DNA from: Labilibaculum sp.
GTDB taxonomy: Bacteria > Bacteroidota > Bacteroidia > Bacteroidales > Marinifilaceae
Assembly: GCA_016743925.1 (NCBI GenBank)
Contig: JADGFH010000115.1
Span: 1-11,463, forward strand
Direction of reading: 5' to 3'
DNA: 11,463 nucleotides
Shown: positions 1 to 6,483 of the stretch, piece by piece
Position numbering within the stretch: the stretch's first letter is position 1
Layout of the letters: every line of letters starts with the position of its first letter
Translations under genes and position numbers: made by a program
The notes under the pieces: generated by a model
Seen by the model: the letters and a program-made list of their open reading frames with translations, nothing else
Databases searched by the model: none
Told to the model about the DNA's origin: nothing

Positions 1-1069
1 TGTATGGTGCAAGGAAACCATCTTCAATCCCTTGTTTTAGAGAATATGTATAAACTGGTTCACCAAAATAATGAATGTTAGAAATATCTCTTGTTTCCTT
101 CGGTGTTGCCGTCATACCAATTTGTGTTGCTGAAGAAAAATAATCTAAAACCTCACGCCAAGCTGATGCTTCGGAAGCACTCCCTCGATGGCACTCGTCG
201 ACAATTACCAAATCGAAGAAATCCTTACTGAACTCTTTGTAAGCATTCTTTGTTTCTTCATTGCTGGTCAATCCCTGGTATAGGGCATAATATATTTGGT
301 AAGATTTATCAATCTTTCTATTTTTGATAATGTGCATGATATCATTGCCAAATGGAGAGAAATCACCATTCTTGGTTTGAGTTAACAAGGCATTTCTATC
401 TGCCAAAAAGAGAATTCTCTTTTTCACCCCAGCTTTCCATAAACGCCACACAATATTAAATGCCGTATAGGTTTTCCCTGTACCCGTTGCCATTACCAAA
501 AGGATTCTGTTCTGTCCCTTTGCAACCGCTTCTATGCTTCTGTTGATGGCATTTGCCTGGTAATATCGGGGAGTCATTCCCCCCTCGTCTACATGGTAAT
601 CCTGCTCAACTATCTCTACAGCCTTAGGCTCTTCAATAGCCTCCTTTTTCAAATATTTCTGCCACAGAGCTTCAGGAGATGGAAACTCATCCAGTGAGAT
701 TTCCTTTTCAATTTGTCCTTCACTGATGGTCTTGTCATGAAAGATAAAACCATCGCCATTGGAGCTAAAAACAAAAGGGACTTGCAATATATCAGCATAA
801 TCCAGAGCTTGCTGCATTCCATCACCTATACCTCTTTTGTTAGCTTTCGCCTCGATAATAGCGATAGGCATATTTGGTTTGTAGTAAAGAATATAGTCTG
901 CTCTTTTTTTTCTACCTCGGGTATGCATCTTCCCCTGAACAATGATACGTCCATCCGTAAAAGACTTTTCTTCACGTACTTGTTTAATCATATCCCAACC
1001 TGCTTTCTCTATGGCAGGATTGATAAACTTGGAACATATATCTCTTTCTGACAGATCTTTTTTATTCAT
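1..1069 (-). CDS. hsdR: Type I restriction enzyme R subunit (HsdR), N-terminal part, runs off left edge
   Basis: HsdR subunits of type I restriction-modification systems translocate DNA with an SF2 helicase motor and cut it with an N-terminal nuclease. From the ATG at 1069 the frame is open for 356 codons to the window edge. Visible parts are the HSDR_N nuclease domain (about residues 1-115, with D58, E73 and K75 in an IIEAK context), helicase motif I ATGTGKT (194-200), the FLADR strand, the DECH box (291-294) and the TAT motif (320-322). All visible motifs look functional. The helicase C-lobe and the C-terminal domain lie outside the window, so it cannot be said whether this is a normal HsdR or a second fusion. 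It starts 81 bp after the stop of a tandem paralogue on the same strand, so cotranscription is plausible. HsdM and HsdS are not visible. Confidence 0.93.
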   Translation of the reverse strand, partial: MNKKDLSERDICSKFINPAIEKAGWDMIKQVREEKSFTDGRIIVQGKMHTRGRKKRADYILYYKPNMPIAIIEAKANKRGIGDGMQQALDYADILQVPFVFSSNGDGFIFHDKTISEGQIEKEISLDEFPSPEALWQKYLKKEAIEEPKAVEIVEQDYHVDEGGMTPRYYQANAINRSIEAVAKGQNRILLVMATGTGKTYTAFNIVWRLWKAGVKKRILFLADRNALLTQTKNGDFSPFGNDIMHIIKNRKIDKSYQIYYALYQGLTSNEETKNAYKEFSKDFFDLVIVDECHRGSASEASAWREVLDYFSSATQIGMTATPKETRDISNIHYFGEPVYTYSLKQGIEDGFLAPY

Positions 1070-1109
1070 GGTAGCAGAATCGTATATAATATGAGGAATT
1101 AAGTAAACC

Positions 1110-1117
1110 CAAAATTA
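1110..1117 (-). promoter_or_regulatory. Candidate Bacteroidota -7 promoter element upstream of the partial hsdR
   Basis: On the minus strand this reads TAATTTTG, an exact match to the Bacteroidota -7 consensus TAnnTTTG, 40 nt before the start codon of the left hsdR copy. No convincing TTTG element sits at the usual spacing (a TTGG lies about 24 nt upstream). If real, it would let the downstream copy be transcribed apart from the fusion gene. The element is short and AT-rich, so chance matches are common. Confidence 0.3.
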
Positions 1118-1150
1118 ACAAAATAAATTAGAGAACATACCAATCCATTC

Positions 1151-4100
1151 TTAATACGCCTTAACCATTTCGAGAATATATTTTATTTCGGCTGATTCTT
1201 TATCATCACTATTGACAACATCAAATAGACCATCTAAAAACTGTTTGTATGGAAATTCTGTTTTATTTAAGGCCAGCCATAAATTTCGAGCGAAAAGGAA
1301 ACGATAATACTGAATTCTTATAGCCCGTGGACTTAAATTCACCATATCTTTTAATGAATCCTGGAAGTATTGCATTTCTTCCTCCGTAATTCTTACATGT
1401 TGGATCATAAGTTTCTCTTGTTCCTCTGAATCTAATTCGTCATCAGAATCAATCAGATCCTCAAGGTCTATCTCTTCTTCAAAGTCTATCTCTTCCTCCG
1501 ATTCTAATACTTCAGGCTTTGGATGCTCTTCAACACTCGAAGGTGCTTCTTGTTTTGGTTCTTCTTCAGAGTTCTTCTCACTTTTTTTATTTGACACATC
1601 TGAAACTCCCCCCTCCTCATCGATTAACTTATTTAAATACTCTATTCTTTGCTCGTTATTTAATTCGGGTAGCTTTAAACAAAAGATAAAAAGCTTATCC
1701 ATATACTCTTTTTCCAATTGTTTAAGATGTTCAATTTCTTTAGCCCCATCCTCTTTACTATATTCTCTGTATTTTTGCTTTATGGCATATTTGAGTTTTG
1801 ATTCGTCAGCAGCCAATACAACAACCATACGAGAGATAATTTCTGGATCTTCTAAAACAACTCTTAAAGCATCAACTAGATCAATCATTCTATCTTGAGA
1901 ACAACGATCAATATCATCGACAAAAAGTAATATTCTTTTTTTATTATTCTTTTCAACATCAATCCACGACTTCAATAAAGCCTTAAATTCTTTTTGTATT
2001 TCTGACTGAAAACCGAGTAGATTCTCATATGAAGGGCAATCAGTAAAATTATTTAGTAAACTTTTAAGTGGCACTTTAGCAAATCGAGCAAAAGAAGAAA
2101 TTTTTATTGCTAGAAAAACAAATGCAAAAAATCCTCCTAAGAATTGAATCGTACTGTCTAAAAAGTAAATTTTTGTATTAGTAGGTATCCAAAAATACCA
2201 TAATATCGCAAAAACAATGGTGCACAAAGAGGTAATCCAAGTGTTCCAATGCCCCTTTCTCATACAATTTAACATGAAAATACGCCAATATTTTTTTATC
2301 AAGCCTACACCCAAATAGGATTCAATAAAAACCTGATAAAGATGAGCCCATACTGCAGGTGTTTGCTGATATTTCCAAGCGTGGAATTTTATTAAAATAA
2401 AATTGCTAATAATTGTATCTGTTTCAGTTTCGCTCTTATCTGTTTCCTTTATACCATTTTTTGAATCAAAAACTAGATTTAATTCATCACACACCTTTTT
2501 AAAAAAATATGTCTTACCTCTACCCCAGCCGCCAAGTATTCCCACAATCTGACCTGTCTCCTTATCGAAATTTGTAATTTGTTCTGCAAATTCCTTGGCT
2601 ATAAGTTCAACATCAAATGCTGATGGAATTACTGTATCTTTTATCGTTATTGGATTGTGAACGGTATTTATTGTATTGCTATCAACTTCAAGAACAGTAT
2701 TATTATTCTGAATATCATTTATATCCTCTATAATTTCAACAGACTTCCCATCTCCAGTTTTATCAACGAATTTTTCATCATATCCTGCTACCAAATTCTC
2801 ATTAACGTTTTCTCTATTAAGTTCAGAAATACTATCAAAATCATGATCTTCAAACAGCTTAGAGGTTTTCCTGAAATCCATAATAGAGAAGTGCATTTTT
2901 CCTTTGGTCTCGTTAATGCCGGTGCCCCTACCAATAATCTGTTTAAATTCAGTCATCGAACCAACGTTGGCATCCAATACTATAAGTTTCACCATTCTGG
3001 TGTCAACACCTGTTATTAGCATTTTTGATGTAGTAGCAATCACAGGGAAACGTTCATCTACATCTGTAAAATTGTCAAGTTCTCTTTTGCCAACTTCATC
3101 ATCACTCGTTATTTTCACCACATAATTGGGATGCTCACTCACCAAATCTGCATTCTCATTAATCAAGGCTTTTCGCATACTATCTGCATGGGATATGCTC
3201 TGACAAAAAACAATGGTCTTGGCAAATCGATCTGTTTCCTTAAGGTGTTCAGTGATCTTTCGAGCAACAAACTGCATTCTTTTTTCGGAAAGATATATAT
3301 GATCATTATTTAGGGGGTTGGGAAAACCATCTTCTGTTTCAATTATATCCTTTAAGCTTTCTTCTGATTTCAATATATCATCAATACCAATATCGATGAT
3401 ATTAAACGGCGCAAGAAACCCATCGTTAATACCTTGATTTAGAGAATAAGTATATACAGGTTCTCCGAAATAACTGATATTGGAAACATCACGGGTTTCT
3501 TTTGGAGTTGCAGTTAAACCTATTTGAGTTGCCGATGAGAAATAATGCAATACTTCTCGCCATGCAGATGCTTCGGAAGCACTCCCCCGGTGGCATTCAT
3601 CAATAATTACCAAATCAAAGAAGTCCTTACTTAAAGCTTCATAAGCCTTCTTAGTTCCTTCATTAATTGTCAATCTCTGATATGATGCGAAATAAACTTG
3701 ACTATGCATGTCAATATTATGACTTTTGATCATATGCATTGCATCTTTACCAAATGGAGAAAAAGTACCATTCATAGCTTGCTTTAGTATAGACTTTCTA
3801 TCAGCCAAAAAGAGTATTCTCTTTTTCACCCCCGCTTTCCACAGGTGCCACACAATATTAAAAACGGTATAGGTTTTACCAGTACCATTTGCCATTACTA
3901 AAAGGATTCTGTCCTGTCCCTTAGCAACAGCCTCAATGCTTCGGTTGATCGCATTTGTTTGGTAATATCGAAGACTCATTCCCCCTTCACTCACATGATA
4001 ATCCTGATCTACAATCTTAATCGCATCAGGCTCTATTATGTTTTCATTTACAAGATATTTACTCCACAAAATTTCAGGAGAAGGAAATTCATCCATGGAA

Positions 4101-4471
4101 ATTTCCTTTTCAGCTTGCTCGTCAGAGATGGTCTTGTCATGAAAAAGAAAACCATCACCATTGGAGCTAAAAACAAAAGGAACCTGCAGTATATCGGCAT
4201 AATCCAAAGCCTGTTTCATTCCTTCGTCTACTGCACCTTTATCAACCTTCACCTCGATAATTGCTAAAGGTATATTAGCTTTGTGATAAAGAATATAGTC
4301 AACTCTCTTTCGCTTTCCCCTGTGATGTTTATCTCCTTGCACAATGATTCGACCATCGGTAAGAACTACTTCTCTACGCACTTGAGTTTTCATATCCCAA
4401 CCTGCTTTCTCTATGGCAGGGCTGATATAATTTGTGCATACATCTACTTCGGTCAGGTCTGTTTTAATCAT
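1151..4471 (-). CDS. HsdR-type nuclease-helicase fused to a membrane KAP P-loop NTPase
   Basis: One uninterrupted 1106-residue frame joins two families. Residues 1-115 are the HSDR_N nuclease (D58, E73, K75). Residues 160-546 are an SF2 helicase core: motif I ANGTGKT (194-200), DECH (291-294), TAT (320-322) and motif VI QIIGRGTG (511-518). The EcoEI-type HsdR C-terminal domain is missing. After an Asn/Asp-rich linker (about 550-612) comes a KAP NTPase: Walker A GGWGRGKT (647-654), two hydrophobic helices (about 743-762 and 772-791), Walker B FVDDIDRC (850-857), an acidic insert (about 962-1020) and the KAP-like SPRAIR segment (1048-1053). Membrane helices between Walker A and B are typical of the family. 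The protein should therefore sit at the inner membrane. Motif I has Asn for the usual Thr and motif VI lacks its last Arg, so helicase activity may be impaired. A role in phage or plasmid exclusion is inferred. The ATG at 4471 aligns exactly with the start of the left paralogue. Confidence 0.92.
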   Translation of the reverse strand: MIKTDLTEVDVCTNYISPAIEKAGWDMKTQVRREVVLTDGRIIVQGDKHHRGKRKRVDYILYHKANIPLAIIEVKVDKGAVDEGMKQALDYADILQVPFVFSSNGDGFLFHDKTISDEQAEKEISMDEFPSPEILWSKYLVNENIIEPDAIKIVDQDYHVSEGGMSLRYYQTNAINRSIEAVAKGQDRILLVMANGTGKTYTVFNIVWHLWKAGVKKRILFLADRKSILKQAMNGTFSPFGKDAMHMIKSHNIDMHSQVYFASYQRLTINEGTKKAYEALSKDFFDLVIIDECHRGSASEASAWREVLHYFSSATQIGLTATPKETRDVSNISYFGEPVYTYSLNQGINDGFLAPFNIIDIGIDDILKSEESLKDIIETEDGFPNPLNNDHIYLSEKRMQFVARKITEHLKETDRFAKTIVFCQSISHADSMRKALINENADLVSEHPNYVVKITSDDEVGKRELDNFTDVDERFPVIATTSKMLITGVDTRMVKLIVLDANVGSMTEFKQIIGRGTGINETKGKMHFSIMDFRKTSKLFEDHDFDSISELNRENVNENLVAGYDEKFVDKTGDGKSVEIIEDINDIQNNNTVLEVDSNTINTVHNPITIKDTVIPSAFDVELIAKEFAEQITNFDKETGQIVGILGGWGRGKTYFFKKVCDELNLVFDSKNGIKETDKSETETDTIISNFILIKFHAWKYQQTPAVWAHLYQVFIESYLGVGLIKKYWRIFMLNCMRKGHWNTWITSLCTIVFAILWYFWIPTNTKIYFLDSTIQFLGGFFAFVFLAIKISSFARFAKVPLKSLLNNFTDCPSYENLLGFQSEIQKEFKALLKSWIDVEKNNKKRILLFVDDIDRCSQDRMIDLVDALRVVLEDPEIISRMVVVLAADESKLKYAIKQKYREYSKEDGAKEIEHLKQLEKEYMDKLFIFCLKLPELNNEQRIEYLNKLIDEEGGVSDVSNKKSEKNSEEEPKQEAPSSVEEHPKPEVLESEEEIDFEEEIDLEDLIDSDDELDSEEQEKLMIQHVRITEEEMQYFQDSLKDMVNLSPRAIRIQYYRFLFARNLWLALNKTEFPYKQFLDGLFDVVNSDDKESAEIKYILEMVKAY
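1466..1495. repeat. Two-copy 18-bp-period repeat inside the acidic insert of the fusion gene
   Basis: The 12-mer GTCTATCTCTTC occurs at 1466-1477 and 1484-1495, exactly 18 bp apart, and encodes repeated Glu-Glu-Ile-Asp units on the minus strand. The repeat lies in the Glu/Asp-rich segment (about residues 962-1020) inserted between Walker B and the C-terminal helices of the KAP domain. A repeat whose period is a whole number of codons suggests the insert grew by slippage without breaking the frame. Confidence 0.6.
3404..4471 (-). repeat. Diverged tandem duplication: first 356 codons of the fusion gene match the left hsdR copy
   Basis: Codons 1-356 of the fusion gene align with codons 1-356 of the partial hsdR at 1-1069 without a single gap. 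My count is 265 identical residues of 356. DNA identity is patchy: short identical runs, such as the one ending in GGAAGCACTCCC near 166-185 and 3568-3587, alternate with diverged stretches. The homology reaches the left window edge, so its true end is unknown. The 5' untranslated regions do not resemble each other. Confidence 0.88.
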
Positions 4472-4571
4472 CGTTCGGGGTTTAATACTTTTATTTCTGA
4501 GATTTATAGGTTCTTAAAATGAATCTCAATATTCTAATCAGAGGGTTTTATTCGTTCTCCTAATTGGCTAT

Positions 4572-4607
4572 CAAAACTAATAAAATAATCACAGTTTGAT
4601 TAACAAA
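4572..4607 (-). promoter_or_regulatory. Candidate promoter for the HsdR-KAP gene
   Basis: On the minus strand, 4579-4572 reads TAGTTTTG, matching the Bacteroidota -7 consensus TAnnTTTG. A TTTG lies upstream at 4607-4604. The 24-nt gap between them is longer than the usual 19-21 nt, so the match is imperfect. It would give a leader of roughly 90 nt before the start at 4471, which has no Shine-Dalgarno sequence, as is common in this phylum. Confidence 0.3.
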
Positions 4608-4635
4608 AAGAATTATCAAATAAAAAGAAGCATAT

Positions 4636-4887
4636 TTATTGATTGAAGGATGAGAACAAGTGCTCGAAAGAGGCTTTGCTTTTACATTGAAGACTTATGA
4701 GATTAGTTATTTGATGGCATTCTTTAGTTAGGTTGGTTGGATAGGCTTGCTGGCAGACGATCTTATGGAGTACATTACTAAAGCCCTCTCTTCTATTTCT
4801 TCGGCTTTTAGAGAGGATATTTTGGTATAAGGGTGGTAATGTATCAACGAGTTCGTGATTGGCGTTAACCAGAAAGGTGTCAATAAT
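4636..4887 (-). pseudogene. 5'-truncated, decayed copy of the 192-residue unknown gene at 5905-6483
   Basis: On the minus strand, a TAG at 4890-4888 is followed by an open stretch ending in TAA at 4638-4636. Its translation matches residues from about 100 to 190 of the intact gene to the right. From the NANH motif onward, 55 of 75 residues are identical, including the fully conserved block PPLYQNILSKSRRNRR. About ten residues (near 106-115 of the intact protein) are missing just before NANH, between two similar Asn-Ala-Asn-like sequences, which suggests a small deletion. There is no start codon and the first half of the gene is absent. The preserved reading frame suggests recent decay or a retained C-terminal domain. 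Confidence 0.85.
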
Positions 4888-4916
4888 CTATAAGAAAGTA
4901 AAAAAGATAAGTAAGC

Positions 4917-5330
4917 TTAATTGCTTTGGGCATCTTCAAGTTGTTGGGTCAACTTGCCCAATTTTTCATTCAGTTTTGATATGGTTTCATTTTTATCGTC
5001 AGCTTGTTTCTCGAGCAACTTAATCATGCCTTGTTTCTCGATACAATCTAGACAACAATCTGAATCGATTTTTGTTTTTGCCAAAACAACAGGTTCATTT
5101 TCAGTATCTGTCATCCCTCCTTTACCTGTAATTAACCAACGAGCATTTAAATCATCAAACATATTGATAACTGTTAGAATATGCTTATCAGGCATTTTCT
5201 CTTTGGATAACATCCAGTTACTAATTTGCTGTCTTGTCTTTACTCCCAAAGCAATACGTAGATCTTGATTAGAAAAATCCTTCGAATCAAGAAACATTTT
5301 AAGTCTTTGATTTATATATAAATCACTCAT
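4917..5330 (-). CDS. XRE/CI-type repressor with C-terminal coiled coil
   Basis: The 137-residue product has an N-terminal Cro/CI helix-turn-helix (about residues 6-60, with TRQQISNW as the recognition region), followed by LNARWLITGKGGM (61-73). That segment is the conserved end of many phage-repressor-like proteins in Bacteroidota. Residues 98-134 form a heptad-patterned Leu/Ile and Lys/Glu helix, likely a coiled coil for dimerisation. A Cys-rich turn (CCLDC, 92-96) lies between the two parts. The gene diverges from a small HTH-like gene across a 137-bp spacer holding a strong palindrome, the usual layout of a self-regulated repressor switch. It is also the nearest gene upstream of the HsdR-KAP fusion on the same strand, 445 bp away, so it could act as a control protein for it; this is inference. 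The start at 5330 is the first Met before the HTH. Confidence 0.88.
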   Translation of the reverse strand: MSDLYINQRLKMFLDSKDFSNQDLRIALGVKTRQQISNWMLSKEKMPDKHILTVINMFDDLNARWLITGKGGMTDTENEPVVLAKTKIDSDCCLDCIEKQGMIKLLEKQADDKNETISKLNEKLGKLTQQLEDAQSN

Positions 5331-5370
5331 AGAATAAATCTAAATTACAATTAAGTATAGAAAAACAGCG

Positions 5371-5394
5371 TTACGTAAAGAAAAAATTCTTTAC
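5371..5394. promoter_or_regulatory. Palindromic operator in the divergent promoter region
   Basis: GTAAAGAA (5375-5382) and TTCTTTAC (5387-5394) are perfect inverted repeats around a 4-bp AT spacer. A second 8-bp palindrome, TTACGTAA (5371-5378), overlaps the left arm. The site lies between the XRE repressor start (5330) and the divergent small gene (5468). This size and symmetry are what a dimeric Cro/CI-type protein binds. The site lies closer to the repressor gene (45 bp) than to the rightward gene (74 bp), consistent with autorepression. Binding is inferred. Confidence 0.65.
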
Positions 5395-5419
5395 ATTTAT
5401 AATAATGAAAATACTGTTG

Positions 5420-5449
5420 CAACACAAAAGTAATACAATTACAACACAA
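5420..5449. repeat. Paired CAACACAA direct repeats, 22-bp period, before the small plus-strand gene
   Basis: CAACACAA occurs at 5420-5427 and 5442-5449, 22 bp apart, about two helical turns, so both lie on the same DNA face. Between them is the inverted repeat GTAAT-ACA-ATTAC (5430-5442), and GTTGCAAC (5416-5423) is an 8-bp palindrome overlapping the first copy. This cluster could be a second protein-binding site for the rightward promoter, perhaps for the Cro-like product of 5468-5680. Confidence 0.4.
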
Positions 5450-5467
5450 GCGCAATATAGTTAAATC

Positions 5468-5680
5468 ATGAAGAAAAGCGATCTGAAAAAATTAAAAAAT
5501 AAACTGAAAAACATTGATGCTTACAGGTCTAAGCTAAAGGAACGATCAGGGTATTCTTTAAGTATGATTGACGCCGTGCTTCGGAATGATAGAAAAAATA
5601 AAAGAATCATTGATGAAGCATTCATCCTTCTTAAAGAAGAACAATGTTTAATTGAAGAGAGAAAAAGGTTACTCAGATAA
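5468..5680 (+). CDS. Small Cro-like HTH protein (70 residues)
   Basis: This is a very basic 70-residue protein. Residues about 19-55 (from YRSKLKERSGYSLSMID onward) have the look of an HTH with a recognition helix around SLSMIDAVLRN, followed by KNKRIIDEAFILL. Similar short proteins sit opposite CI-type repressors in Bacteroidota prophages and mobile elements. The gene is divergent from the XRE repressor and shares its operator region, so a Cro/antirepressor-like role is the natural guess. The family assignment is from pattern only. The C-terminal helix is rich in Lys, Glu and Arg. The start at 5468 is the first ATG after the operator cluster, without a Shine-Dalgarno sequence. Confidence 0.7.
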   Translation: MKKSDLKKLKNKLKNIDAYRSKLKERSGYSLSMIDAVLRNDRKNKRIIDEAFILLKEEQCLIEERKRLLR

Positions 5681-5727
5681 TCCATTATGCTCTATCAAAG
5701 GATTTATTATCACCAAAATCAGAAATC

Positions 5728-5901
5728 ATGAGTACAAAACTAAGCAAAGAAAATGTTCAACTATCAGATATGTATTTGAATATTATTATTGATGCCACAC
5801 TTAATCTCAGTAGTGGCAATATTGCTCACAAAGCGGCAACAATAAAATGTCATGCCGAAGCTTTGAAAAAGATCATTCACCAACAAAAGATTAAAGTCTA
5901 A
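5728..5901 (+). CDS. Small hypothetical protein (57 residues)
   Basis: ATG at 5728 opens a 57-codon frame ending in TAA at 5899-5901. The product starts MSTKLSKENVQLSDMYLN and ends in a basic helix (LKKIIHQQKIKV). It looks helical and has no recognised domain. It follows the 70-residue HTH gene on the same strand with a 47-bp gap, so the two probably form one transcript under the divergent promoter. Its stop lies only 3 bp before the convergent stop of the 192-residue gene. This tight packing argues that the frame is real and used. Function unknown. Confidence 0.6.
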   Translation: MSTKLSKENVQLSDMYLNIIIDATLNLSSGNIAHKAATIKCHAEALKKIIHQQKIKV

Positions 5902-5904
5902 CTA

Positions 5905-6483
5905 TTAAACCTTTAGGTTAAATATTGAATGGATATCTTCAAACGATTTACCACTTTGACATTGTTGAGCGATGAAGTTTGTTATGCGATGGCATTCTTT
6001 AGTTAGGTTAACTGGATAGGCTTGTTCATAGACAATTTTATGCAAGATATTACAAAAGCCATCTCTCCTGTTTCTTCGGCTCTTAGAAAGGATATTTTGG
6101 TATAATGGTGGTAAGCTCTCAACGAGTTGGTGATTGGCATTAAGCATCTCTTTGGCGATGTCATTAGCGTATACCATAAAGGTATTTAAGGCTGGAGAGA
6201 ATCTTCTGAAATCCTTTTCCTCAGAGTAGGTCTGAACCAATTTCTTCGGTGAGTCTGACATAAAATATCGGGGATGTTGTATCACTGTCTCGATTGCTTC
6301 GAATAAGCTTACTTTTCTCTCCAGCTCGAACTTGAGATCTAAAAGATCCTTAAGTTCCAATTGAGATTGATCCAGTATTCGAATGAGTCCTGAAGATAAA
6401 AGAACTTCATTTTCTAAAAAGAAACTGATCAGGATATTTATCTGTTGGGATAGGTTTTGGAGGTAGGCTTTTAGGTTATTCAT
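5905..6483 (-). CDS. Protein of unknown function (192 residues), duplicated in the window
   Basis: I do not recognise this family. The product is predicted to be mostly helical and soluble, with no signal peptide. Residues 1-70 are Leu/Glu-rich helices. The C-terminal half holds a proline turn and a basic block, LPPLYQNILSKSRRNRRDGF (124-143), which is nearly unchanged in the decayed copy at 4636-4887 and is therefore the likely functional core, perhaps a nucleic-acid contact. The last segment contains conserved Cys and His (about C164, H165, C175). It is convergent with the small plus-strand gene (3-bp gap) and lies downstream of the DNA-binding gene at 6723-7484. Presence in two copies around a repressor module suggests an accessory or mobile-element gene. 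The ATG at 6483 is the only sensible start. Confidence 0.75.
   Translation of the reverse strand: MNNLKAYLQNLSQQINILISFFLENEVLLSSGLIRILDQSQLELKDLLDLKFELERKVSLFEAIETVIQHPRYFMSDSPKKLVQTYSEEKDFRRFSPALNTFMVYANDIAKEMLNANHQLVESLPPLYQNILSKSRRNRRDGFCNILHKIVYEQAYPVNLTKECHRITNFIAQQCQSGKSFEDIHSIFNLKV

Noticed and set aside
713..1051. Open frame on the plus strand opposite the left hsdR copy
   Set aside because: It overlaps the conserved nuclease domain coded on the minus strand, and its translation has no recognisable pattern. The similar frame at 3959-4267 exists only because the two hsdR copies are homologous.
2640..2830. Possibility that the HsdR-KAP fusion is a frameshift artefact
   Set aside because: The frame crosses the linker without a stop, the linker has coding-like composition, and no start codon with a promoter-like element obviously begins the KAP part. 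Read-level data could still overturn this.
2657..3313. Three plus-strand open frames opposite the helicase and linker of the fusion gene
   Set aside because: Translations are biased and contain no domain; the minus strand carries clear motifs over the same bases.
4921..5268. Plus-strand open frame opposite the XRE repressor
   Set aside because: The minus strand encodes a clear HTH and coiled coil; the plus-strand product is a Ser/Phe-rich shadow.
5420..5449. CRISPR-like array from the CAACACAA repeats
   Set aside because: There are only two 8-bp copies, without repeat-length units or regular spacers.
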